Source: Flavobacteriaceae bacterium (GTDB lineage Bacteria > Bacteroidota > Bacteroidia > Flavobacteriales > Flavobacteriaceae). From it: 5,564 bases of DNA. Shown here in pieces: positions 1 through 5,564 of this stretch; within the stretch, counting starts at the first letter, position 1, and each line of letters opens with the position of its first letter. The notes under the pieces were generated by a model. That model ran no database searches and was not told the origin of the DNA. It was given only the letters and a program-made list of their open reading frames with translations. Both the position numbers and the translations under genes were made by a program. The DNA lies in assembly GCA_015493405.1 (NCBI GenBank), contig WGDF01000022.1, positions 1 through 5,564 of the forward strand, in the 5' to 3' direction.

Positions 1-24
1 AGTTGGAATTAAACGATTGTAAAC

Positions 25-63
25 AAACTGTCTTTAAAATGATTTTTTAAAAGGCAGTTTTTT
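25..63 (+). terminator. Terminator-like hairpin ending an upstream gene
   Basis: The left arm AAACTGTCTTT (25-35) pairs with AAAGGCAGTTT (50-60) through one T-G wobble, and the right arm continues into a run of T (58-63). This is the form of a rho-independent terminator. It would close a gene lying left of the window. One reading frame (from position 2) reaches a TAA at 20-22 just before the stem and could be the tail of that gene, but six codons are too few to support a call. The 14-nt loop is long for a terminator, although part of it (AAAA against TTTT) could pair further. Confidence 0.55.
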
Positions 64-83
64 ATTTTCACATTTTTATATCT

Positions 84-91
84 TATCTTTG
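84..91 (+). promoter_or_regulatory. Bacteroidota-type -7 box for the small membrane protein gene
   Basis: TATCTTTG is an exact match to TAnnTTTG, the -7 consensus of the main sigma factor in Bacteroidota. It lies 27 nt before the ATG at 119 and just after the preceding terminator-like hairpin. The expected -33 TTTG/TTG about 20 nt upstream is not clear; only a T-run (58-63) is there. A start site a few bases after G91 would give a leader of roughly 20 nt. That leader would contain the small dyad GAAA-ACAG-TTTC (99-110). Confidence 0.6.
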
Positions 92-118
92 CACTACTGA
101 AAACAGTTTCTTTAATAT

Positions 119-442
119 ATGACTAAAAAGCAAAGACATATTATTTTTTCCTGGTTGCTTGTCTTAGCATTGGTTATTCCGCCCCTATGGCAACTGGAAC
201 ATGTTTTTGATAACTCTCATGGGATTGTTTATAAATCTGATCATCAGGAGATCAAGAAGAATCCTAAGGATTTTTGTGGTCCTTTACATAAACAACTGCA
301 ATTTCATTCCGTTCTCAATCTTTATTTCTTTGATACGCCTAATTTTCCGGCCATCATTTTAATAAACAGCGATTTTCCGGAAATCCCTCATATCAAATTT
401 ATTCCGGCTTTTAGTTTAAGGGCGCCACCTGCTTTAGCCTAA
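119..442 (+). CDS. Small membrane-anchored His/Cys-containing protein preceding a TonB-dependent receptor
   Basis: This 107-residue protein has no function I can assign with certainty. Residues 8-26 form one hydrophobic stretch after a basic start (MTKKQR), so it is probably a membrane anchor or an uncleaved signal, with the rest in the periplasm. The following segment has possible metal ligands: H28, D31, H34, H42, C53, H57 and H63. The C-terminus is hydrophobic and ends in FSLRAPPALA. From memory, short Bacteroidota proteins with an N-terminal hydrophobic segment, a His/Cys core and an LRAPP-like end often precede TonB-dependent receptor genes; here the CxxC seen in some of them is not complete (CGPLH at 53-57). 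The start is the first ATG after an exact TAnnTTTG box. The ZnuD-like receptor follows 208 bp downstream with no visible terminator between, so a shared transcript and an accessory role in metal handling are plausible inferences. The gene itself is well supported; the role is not. Confidence 0.75.
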   Translation: MTKKQRHIIFSWLLVLALVIPPLWQLEHVFDNSHGIVYKSDHQEIKKNPKDFCGPLHKQLQFHSVLNLYFFDTPNFPAIILINSDFPEIPHIKFIPAFSLRAPPALA

Positions 443-479
443 CAATTCCCTTCTATTATTTTATCATAAAACAGCCCTG

Positions 480-487
480 TTATTTTG
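480..487 (+). promoter_or_regulatory. Weak candidate -7 box upstream of the receptor gene
   Basis: TTATTTTG differs from TAnnTTTG at one position. A second one-mismatch match, TTTATTTG, lies at 491-498. Neither has a convincing -33 TTTG, and in sequence this AT-rich such near matches are expected by chance. If used, the transcript would carry a leader of about 160 nt before the receptor ATG at 651, including the inverted repeat at 586-620. The dyad AACAG-CC-CTGTT (470-481) overlaps the start of the 480-487 element. The alternative is read-through from the upstream small gene. Confidence 0.25.
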
Positions 488-585
488 CATTTTATTTGGC
501 AGAAAAACAGTGTTTAATTGGCTTATATGCCGGTTAAATATGGCGATTTATGAATATTCTATAAAAATTTAGTTCATCGTTTACA

Positions 586-620
586 TAGACCTATCGGATT
601 TTAAGGATTTGCTAGGTCTA
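586..620 (+). promoter_or_regulatory. Inverted repeat in the receptor leader
   Basis: TAGACCTA (586-593) and TAGGTCTA (613-620) are exact reverse complements separated by 19 nt. The right arm ends 30 nt before the receptor ATG. It could be an operator for a dimeric regulator or a hairpin in the mRNA leader. No T-tract follows (the next bases are AAAAAC), so it is not a standard terminator. No function is assigned. Confidence 0.4.
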
Positions 621-650
621 AAAACAATTCATCAACAAAAAAATTATCTT

Positions 651-2837
651 ATGAAAAATTTCATTTCATTCATCATTATGCTATTCATCACAAACACATC
701 TTTTGGCCAACATATTTTGTCAGGCAGCATTAAAGATGCGCGAAGCAAAGAACCTCTTATGGGGGTCAGCATTTATATTCCGGCTACCAAACAAGGCACT
801 GTCAGTGATTTGGATGGTAAATTTATTTTAAAACATATCCCTAAATCCAAAATAGAAGTCGTTTTTTCCTATCAAGGCTACCAAACGGTGCATCGAAATA
901 TCCAATTTGAACAAGCTCAAAAAAATCTTCAAATCTATATGAAAGAAGCCGTTTTTGAAATGGATGAAGTCATTGTTTCCACCGGCATTAACAAGTTGCA
1001 AAAAGACAATGTTATGAAAGTAGCTCATCAAAACATCGCGGCTTTGGAACGCAAAGGTATGCAAAACATTATGGAAGGTATTGCACAGATACCGGGAGTC
1101 TCCAACTTAAGCACCGGAACGGGTATTGCCAAACCGGTTATCAGGGGATTGAGTGGCAACCGCGTTTTGGTCTATAACCAAGGCGTGCGCCTCGAAAATT
1201 ACCAATTTGGTGAAGAACACGGCATGGGAGTCGACGCTTCAGGTATTGCCGGTGTAGAAGTTATCAAAGGACCTGCTTCTTTGCTTTACGGGTCAGATGC
1301 CTTGGGTGGCGTCGTCTATTTAATTCCTGAAAAGTATGCGCCTGCTCATTCATTTCATGCCAGTATGCAATCCAAATATTTTAGTAATACTCGTGGCACA
1401 CATCAAAGTCTAGGATTAAAAACATCCGAACAAAAATGGCAGTTTTTAGCCAGAGGGGCTTATAAAATCAATGGAGATTACCGTATTCCCAATGGGGATC
1501 TGGTATTAAATTCAGCCAACAAAGACAAAGATTTTAAAATGGGAGTTGGTTACAAAGATGCCAAATGGTCGGCAGATTTGCGGTACAATTATAATCATAC
1601 ATTAAATGGCATGGCGGAAGGAACAGGATTTGAAGACAAACCTTATGCGTTTTCGGGTACTTATCAAAATTTGCACACCAACAATTTAAGTCTAAAAAAC
1701 AGCTGGGAACTGGGAGAAAGCAAGCTGAAAACCAATATAGGTTTTTCACAATTCGAAAGAGCTTTGCTCAAAGACGGGCAGGATTTTATCGATATGCAAT
1801 TACGCACTATCAACACCAATGTGTTATGGTATTTGCCAGAACGACACAATTTTCAATGGATTTTGGGTGGGGAAGCCTATTGGCAACACAATACCAATAT
1901 AGGTCCGCATATTTTATTACCCAATGCACAAACCAACAATTTAGGTTTATTTTCAACTTTAAATTACACGCACAATAATACAGCTTTGCAAGGTGGTCTA
2001 CGCTATGATTATCGAACCATAGATGCTGCTTATATCAGCAACAGCCGTCCGGGATTAAAAAGAAGTTTAGGGAGTTTTACAGGTTCGCTCGGTGTCAAGC
2101 AAGATTGGCATGACAACTGGCAAGTCAGATTGAATTTCGCATCGGGTTTCAGAGCGCCCAATTTAGCCGAATTGACCTCAAATGGGGAACATGAAGGTCG
2201 TGTTGAAATCGGTGACCGAGATTTGAAAAACGAACAAAATTTTCAAACGGATTTTAATTTGGATTATAACAGTTCTCATTTTACTTTTTTTGTAAATACA
2301 TTTTATAATAAAATCCACCACTATATCTATTTAGCACCACTTGGTTATCAACAAAATAATCTGGCAGTTTATGCTTATAAGCAAAATGATGCCAAATTAT
2401 ACGGTGGAGAAACCGGCGTGCATTTTCACCCGCACCCTTGGGATTGGTTGCATATCAGCAGTAGCTTCGAGACCGTTATCGCGCAAACTTCAAATGGCGG
2501 AAACTTACCCCTCATTCCGGCTGACCAATGGAAAAATGAGTTACAGATAAATCACCGTTATTCAAAAGGTGCTATCAAAAAAATCTATGGCGGAGTCCAA
2601 ATAAATCATACTTTTGCCAGCCGCCCCGATGAGGAAGAGGATGTTTATCCGGCTTATACTTTATTAAACACCAATTTTGGTATGGCTTTTAAATATAAAA
2701 AGATGCATGGTGAGTTTAATTTGGTTGTACACAACTTGACTGACCGGACTTATATTTCCAATTTATCGGTTTTACGTGAAGACAAAATTCCAAATCAAGG
2801 CAGGAATTTTATCATTGGGCTTAAATTAATATTATAA
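651..2837 (+). CDS. TonB-dependent outer-membrane receptor, ZnuD-like (metal or heme uptake)
   Basis: This is a complete 728-residue outer-membrane receptor that would import a scarce ligand using energy from TonB-ExbBD. Residues 1-19/20 are a signal peptide ending SFGQ. Residues about 22-100 form a carboxypeptidase-regulatory-like domain (GSIKDARSKEPLMGVSIYI, then TVSDLDGKF). The TonB-box region is EMDEVIVST (103-111). The plug spans about 125-232 and holds PVIRGLSGNRVLV (162-174) and VEVIKGPASLLYGSDALGG (202-220). The remainder is the beta-barrel, and the total length is usual for the family. The plug motif GTGIAKPVIRGLSGNRVLV, the EEHG stretch (188-191) and the barrel segment YKQNDAKLYGGE recall ZnuD-type zinc/heme receptors. 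His clusters at H556-H557 and H591, H593, H595, H601, and an acidic run D660-D664, could bind metal; the substrate is inferred, not shown. I chose the ATG at 651 because it begins directly with the signal peptide after an A-rich leader. An in-frame TTG at 609 would add 14 residues unlike a signal peptide and would overlap an inverted repeat. Confidence 0.93.
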   Translation: MKNFISFIIMLFITNTSFGQHILSGSIKDARSKEPLMGVSIYIPATKQGTVSDLDGKFILKHIPKSKIEVVFSYQGYQTVHRNIQFEQAQKNLQIYMKEAVFEMDEVIVSTGINKLQKDNVMKVAHQNIAALERKGMQNIMEGIAQIPGVSNLSTGTGIAKPVIRGLSGNRVLVYNQGVRLENYQFGEEHGMGVDASGIAGVEVIKGPASLLYGSDALGGVVYLIPEKYAPAHSFHASMQSKYFSNTRGTHQSLGLKTSEQKWQFLARGAYKINGDYRIPNGDLVLNSANKDKDFKMGVGYKDAKWSADLRYNYNHTLNGMAEGTGFEDKPYAFSGTYQNLHTNNLSLKNSWELGESKLKTNIGFSQFERALLKDGQDFIDMQLRTINTNVLWYLPERHNFQWILGGEAYWQHNTNIGPHILLPNAQTNNLGLFSTLNYTHNNTALQGGLRYDYRTIDAAYISNSRPGLKRSLGSFTGSLGVKQDWHDNWQVRLNFASGFRAPNLAELTSNGEHEGRVEIGDRDLKNEQNFQTDFNLDYNSSHFTFFVNTFYNKIHHYIYLAPLGYQQNNLAVYAYKQNDAKLYGGETGVHFHPHPWDWLHISSSFETVIAQTSNGGNLPLIPADQWKNELQINHRYSKGAIKKIYGGVQINHTFASRPDEEEDVYPAYTLLNTNFGMAFKYKKMHGEFNLVVHNLTDRTYISNLSVLREDKIPNQGRNFIIGLKLIL

Positions 2838-2840
2838 TTG

Positions 2841-2878
2841 AAAAAAATCTCGCTTTAATATCGAAGCGAGATTTTTTT
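2841..2878 (+). terminator. Rho-independent terminator of the receptor gene
   Basis: AAAAAAATCTCGCTT (2841-2855) pairs perfectly with AAGCGAGATTTTTTT (2864-2878), giving a 15-bp stem with an 8-nt loop and a seven-T tail. It starts 3 nt after the receptor stop codon. The A-run on the left arm means it could also work on the minus strand, but no convergent gene is present. Confidence 0.9.
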
Positions 2879-2890
2879 ATGCTAAAATAT

Positions 2891-2959
2891 CATTCATAAA
2901 ATATTTTTAACCATTCATAAACTAAATTATACTATTTATAAAAAAAGCCCAACATTCAT
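2891..2959 (+). repeat. Repeated CATTCAT motif upstream of the lipoprotein promoter
   Basis: CATTCATAAA occurs exactly at 2891-2900 and 2912-2921, start-to-start 21 bp apart (about two helical turns). A third, shorter copy, CATTCAT, is at 2953-2959, 41 bp further on. All three are on the same strand and lie just before the -7 box at 2973. The spacing would put the copies on roughly the same face of the DNA, as expected for regulator binding sites. The region is very AT-rich, so chance remains possible. Confidence 0.4.
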
Positions 2960-2972
2960 TATTTCTAATAAT

Positions 2973-2980
2973 TAAATTTG
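2973..2980 (+). promoter_or_regulatory. Bacteroidota-type -7 box for the lipoprotein gene
   Basis: TAAATTTG is an exact TAnnTTTG match, 20 nt before the ATG at 3001. No -33 TTTG is visible at the expected distance; that interval reads CCCAACATTC. A missing -33 box would fit a promoter that needs an activator, which makes the CATTCAT repeats upstream more interesting. Confidence 0.6.
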
Positions 2981-3000
2981 CAATATAAAATCTAATTATT

Positions 3001-3483
3001 ATGAAAAAAACACTATTATTACTCACAGGCTTCTTGCTTATTGCAGGAACTTTCAGCTCTTGTAAAAAAGACTGTCCGGTTGACGAACCAACCAAAACAG
3101 AACTGTTAACATCCCATGAATGGCATGCTATTGATGCTATTACTTATACAAATGGTACCCAAACAAATACGCAAGATGTAAGCGAATATGATTGGTTATT
3201 TGCCGTAAACAAAGATCTCTTTATATATAAAAATGGTAGTATCACCGAATATTACAAATGGCAATACATCACAGGCTCTCCGGATATCATCAAACTAACA
3301 GCTGTCTCAGGAGGACCGATTGTAAATATTTTAAATAATGCCGGCAATATCCAAACACGTGTTGCTCAGACTTATGAACTCAAAGTCAAAGATTTAAATG
3401 ATACCAAACTGACTTTCTATATGGAAAATACTGATAGTAGTACCGGTGACACCACCAAAATTGTTTTTCATTTAAAAAAATAA
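3001..3483 (+). CDS. Lipocalin-like lipoprotein
   Basis: This 160-residue protein is predicted to be exported and lipid-anchored. A basic start (MKK) and a hydrophobic segment (4-18) lead to FSSC with the acceptor cysteine at C21. The -3 residue is Phe rather than the usual Leu, but the KKD directly after the cysteine is common in Bacteroidota lipoproteins. The mature part begins with LLTSHEW (35-41), the recurring opening of lipocalin-like domains of this phylum, followed by alternating beta-strand segments. These include YKWQYI (85-90) and ELKVKDLNDTKLTFYM (126-141), the latter matching the usual late-strand pattern. Such proteins are usually uncharacterised cell-envelope components, and no ligand can be read from the sequence. 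The start is the first ATG after an exact -7 box. The gene sits alone between its own promoter and a strong terminator, so it is probably monocistronic. Confidence 0.85.
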   Translation: MKKTLLLLTGFLLIAGTFSSCKKDCPVDEPTKTELLTSHEWHAIDAITYTNGTQTNTQDVSEYDWLFAVNKDLFIYKNGSITEYYKWQYITGSPDIIKLTAVSGGPIVNILNNAGNIQTRVAQTYELKVKDLNDTKLTFYMENTDSSTGDTTKIVFHLKK

Positions 3484-3498
3484 ATTAATCTTCTCATC

Positions 3499-3538
3499 AA
3501 AAAAAGCCTGTTTTTTGTGAAAAAACAGGCTTTTTTTT
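3499..3538 (+). terminator. Rho-independent terminator of the lipoprotein gene
   Basis: AAAAAAAGCCTGTTTTTT (3499-3516) pairs perfectly with AAAAAACAGGCTTTTTTT (3520-3537), an 18-bp stem around the 3-nt loop GTG, with T continuing to 3538. It begins 15 nt after the lipoprotein stop. The stem is nearly symmetric and could work in both directions. Confidence 0.92.
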
Positions 3539-3567
3539 GTGGCATATAAACTAATTCCGTATTTTTG
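3536..3567 (+). promoter_or_regulatory. Consensus Bacteroidota promoter for ppk
   Basis: TTTG (3536-3539) and TATTTTTG (3560-3567) match the -33 and -7 consensus (TTTG and TAnnTTTG) with a 20-nt spacer, inside the known 19-21 range. This is the best promoter in the window. The -33 element uses the last T bases of the preceding terminator, so the two signals overlap. Transcription would start about 4-8 nt after G3567. That leaves almost no leader for the ATG at 3577 and about 10-15 nt for the ATG at 3586. Confidence 0.75.
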
Positions 3568-3576
3568 AAGTTAAAG

Positions 3577-5564
3577 ATGCTCAATATGCCAAACACACTT
3601 ATTCCCGAAAAATATATCAATCGCGAAATCAGTTGGTTATCCTTTAATGAACGCGTATTACAAGAAGCTTCTGATCCCAAGGTACCATTATTAGAGCGCC
3701 TTCGGTTTGTAGGCATTTTCTCTAACAATATGGACGAATTTTTTAAAGTCCGCTATGCCAAAATTCAACGCATCAGTTTGGGTAAATTTCCGGAGAAAAG
3801 TAAATTCGAAGTGCGTCAGGCTAAAAAATTACTCAAAGAAATTACTCAAATAGCGATTAAACAGCAAAATGAAATGCGCCAAGTCCGTCGTGGTATTTTT
3901 GAAGAGCTCAAAGAACATAATATTCATCTGATTGATGAACGAAATATCAGCCAAGCACAAGGCGAATTTCTAAAAAAACATTTTATTGATAAGGTAAGTC
4001 CTTCCTTGGTTACTATTGTTTTAAACGATTTGCCGGAATTTCCCATTATTAAAGATTCATCCGTTTATTTGGCCGTCAAAATGAGTAAAAAGAAAGGACG
4101 CGAAATCAAAGATGATATCACCGAACCCATTTATGCTTTGGTTGAAATTCCAACAGACGATTTAGGGCGTTTTGTGGTTTTGCCCAAAGAAGGCAATAAA
4201 AATTACATTATGCTTTTGGACGATGTCATCCGCTACAATCTCGATGAGATTTTCAACATTTTTGACTATGATAAGATTGAAGCTCATGTGATTAAAATAT
4301 CACGTGATGCTCAATTTGAAGAAGACACCGATCGCACCAAAAGCATTTTGGAAAAAGTGAGTTTCTATGTCCGCCAACGACAAAAAGGGGAACCTGTGCG
4401 TCTTATTTATGATGAAGCCATAGCCAAAGACACGCTCGATTTTCTGAAACAAAAAATGGGTATAGATGAACTTGACAGTTTGATTCCGGGTGGGCGTATC
4501 CACAACCACCGCGATTTTATGGGCTTCCCCGATTTAGGAAAAAAGAAATTGCTCTACAAACAATATCCACAGCTCCCCATTAAAGATTTATCTTTACATG
4601 GTAGCATTTTAAAACAAATTAAAGAAAAGGATTATTTGCTCTATGCACCTTATCACAACTACAAATATGTGGTTAAGTTCTTACGCGAAGCGGCATTAGA
4701 TCCAAAGGTTAAAGAAATTAAAATCACCATTTACCGGTTGGCTAAAAATTCGCAAATAGCCAGTTCACTCATCAATGCTGCCAAAAATGGCAAAAAAGTA
4801 ACGGTTCAAATAGAGCTCCGTGCGCGTTTTGACGAAGCTCAAAATATCAAATATGCCGAAATTTTTAAAAATGAAGGTATCAATCTGGTCTTTGGCCTAC
4901 CCGACATCAAAGTGCATAGCAAAGTCTGTATGATAGAACGCGAAGAACAAGGAGGCATCAAACGATATGGTTTTATCAGCACCGGTAACTTTAACGAAAA
5001 AACCGCTAAAATTTATACGGATTATACTTTGTTTACCGCCAATCAAGGTGTTTTGGAAGATGTTGCCAAAGTTTTTGATTTTTTTGACATCAATTATAAA
5101 ATCCCGAACTATAAACATTTATTGGTTTCACCACACTATTTTCGCCGTAAAATGTATGCCTTGATTAATGAACAAATCAAGCGGGCACAACAAGGTGAAA
5201 AAGCGCTTATTCGATTGAAAATGAACAGCTTATCCGACCGTAAAATGATTGAACGTTTATATAAAGCTTCACAAGCCGGTGTTAAGGTACAATTGATTGT
5301 GCGTGGCATTAACAGACTAATCCCCGGCATCAAAAATTTAAGTGAAAATATTGAGGGCATCAGCGTTGTGGATAAATTTTTGGAACATCCGCGCTTATTT
5401 ATTTTCGGGCCGGACAAAGAGGCTAAAATATTTATAGGTTCCGCTGATTTTATGCCACGAAATTTAGACCGTCGCGTCGAAGTTACAGCGCCGGTTTATG
5501 ATGAAAACATCAAAAAAGAACTGATTGATACTTTTAATATTTCTTGGCGAGACAATATCAAAGC
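3577..5564 (+). CDS. ppk1: Polyphosphate kinase 1, 3' end cut by the window
   Basis: PPK1 transfers the terminal phosphate of ATP reversibly onto inorganic polyphosphate, through a phosphohistidine intermediate. 662 complete codons are open with no stop; comparison with the 688-residue E. coli enzyme, as I recall it, suggests about 25-45 residues are missing. The N-terminal motif REISWLSFNERVLQEA (16-31) and FSNNMDEFF (48-56, with N51 matching E. coli N45) are intact. The head and both phospholipase-D-like C-terminal domains follow. Numbered from 3577, the active site is complete: H447 in KVHSK (E. coli H435, the phosphorylated residue) and H604 in LEHPR (H592), plus R387 (R375), R417 (R405), Y480 (Y468), D482 (D470) and R576 (R564), all with a constant offset of 12. 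The start is uncertain: ATG 3577 and ATG 3586 are both in frame. 3586 fits the promoter position better; 3577 is the outer limit. No exopolyphosphatase gene is visible beside it. Confidence 0.97.
   Translation, partial: MLNMPNTLIPEKYINREISWLSFNERVLQEASDPKVPLLERLRFVGIFSNNMDEFFKVRYAKIQRISLGKFPEKSKFEVRQAKKLLKEITQIAIKQQNEMRQVRRGIFEELKEHNIHLIDERNISQAQGEFLKKHFIDKVSPSLVTIVLNDLPEFPIIKDSSVYLAVKMSKKKGREIKDDITEPIYALVEIPTDDLGRFVVLPKEGNKNYIMLLDDVIRYNLDEIFNIFDYDKIEAHVIKISRDAQFEEDTDRTKSILEKVSFYVRQRQKGEPVRLIYDEAIAKDTLDFLKQKMGIDELDSLIPGGRIHNHRDFMGFPDLGKKKLLYKQYPQLPIKDLSLHGSILKQIKEKDYLLYAPYHNYKYVVKFLREAALDPKVKEIKITIYRLAKNSQIASSLINAAKNGKKVTVQIELRARFDEAQNIKYAEIFKNEGINLVFGLPDIKVHSKVCMIEREEQGGIKRYGFISTGNFNEKTAKIYTDYTLFTANQGVLEDVAKVFDFFDINYKIPNYKHLLVSPHYFRRKMYALINEQIKRAQQGEKALIRLKMNSLSDRKMIERLYKASQAGVKVQLIVRGINRLIPGIKNLSENIEGISVVDKFLEHPRLFIFGPDKEAKIFIGSADFMPRNLDRRVEVTAPVYDENIKKELIDTFNISWRDNIK

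Noticed and set aside
2..22. Possible C-terminal tail of an upstream gene ending at TAA 20-22
   Set aside because: Only six codons are visible, and the other frames also stop soon after; too short to support a coding call.
520..531. GGC-TTATAT-GCC short hairpin
   Set aside because: A three-pair stem is too short to support a structure.
527..572. Two tiny ORFs (8 and 10 codons, from ATG 527 and ATG 540) in the receptor leader, considered as leader peptides
   Set aside because: They overlap each other, show no run of a regulatory amino acid and have no linked terminator; such ORFs are expected by chance.
609..650. In-frame TTG start that would extend the receptor by 14 residues
   Set aside because: The added residues precede a proper signal peptide that begins at the ATG at 651, and the TTG lies within an inverted repeat.
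3468..3728. Minus-strand ORF of 86 codons over the terminator, promoter and 5' part of ppk
   Set aside because: It lies over strong + strand signals and a clearly conserved PPK1 coding region, and its translation shows no recognisable domain.
5136..5417. Minus-strand ORF of 93 codons inside ppk
   Set aside because: It is a shadow of the PPK1 frame, which carries the catalytic H604 and R576 in this stretch.

Overview
The window looks like chromosomal DNA from a member of the Bacteroidota, probably a Flavobacteriia-like or related lineage. It is AT-rich. Three of the four genes have an upstream element matching the Bacteroidota-type -7 box TAnnTTTG. Start codons are preceded by A-rich leaders rather than clear Shine-Dalgarno sites. 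The gene products are also typical: a TonB-dependent receptor with an N-terminal carboxypeptidase-regulatory-like domain, and a small lipocalin-like lipoprotein. All genes read on the + strand.

Layout: positions 1-63 hold the end of an upstream transcription unit, closed by a terminator-like hairpin. A promoter (84-91) then drives a 107-residue membrane-anchored small protein with scattered His/Cys residues (119-442). A 208-bp gap carrying several small dyads leads to a complete TonB-dependent outer-membrane receptor (651-2837), which most resembles the ZnuD-like metal/heme receptors. A perfect 15-bp stem terminator (2841-2878) ends that unit. Next comes a short regulatory region with a repeated CATTCAT motif and a perfect -7 box, then a 160-residue lipoprotein (3001-3483) with a perfect 18-bp stem terminator (3499-3537). 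The T-tract of that terminator runs directly into a consensus promoter for polyphosphate kinase PPK1 (3577 onward), which is cut off by the window end after 662 codons.

How the genes relate: the small protein and the receptor may form one transcription unit, because no terminator is visible between them, and may act together in metal or heme acquisition. That link is inferred from gene order and residue composition. The lipoprotein and ppk each appear to have their own promoter and to be transcribed separately. No mobile element, CRISPR array, tRNA or rRNA was seen. Most of the window is ordinary. The points most worth checking are the small His/Cys protein paired with the receptor, the receptor leader with its inverted repeat, the phased CATTCAT repeats, and the very compact terminator-promoter junction before ppk.
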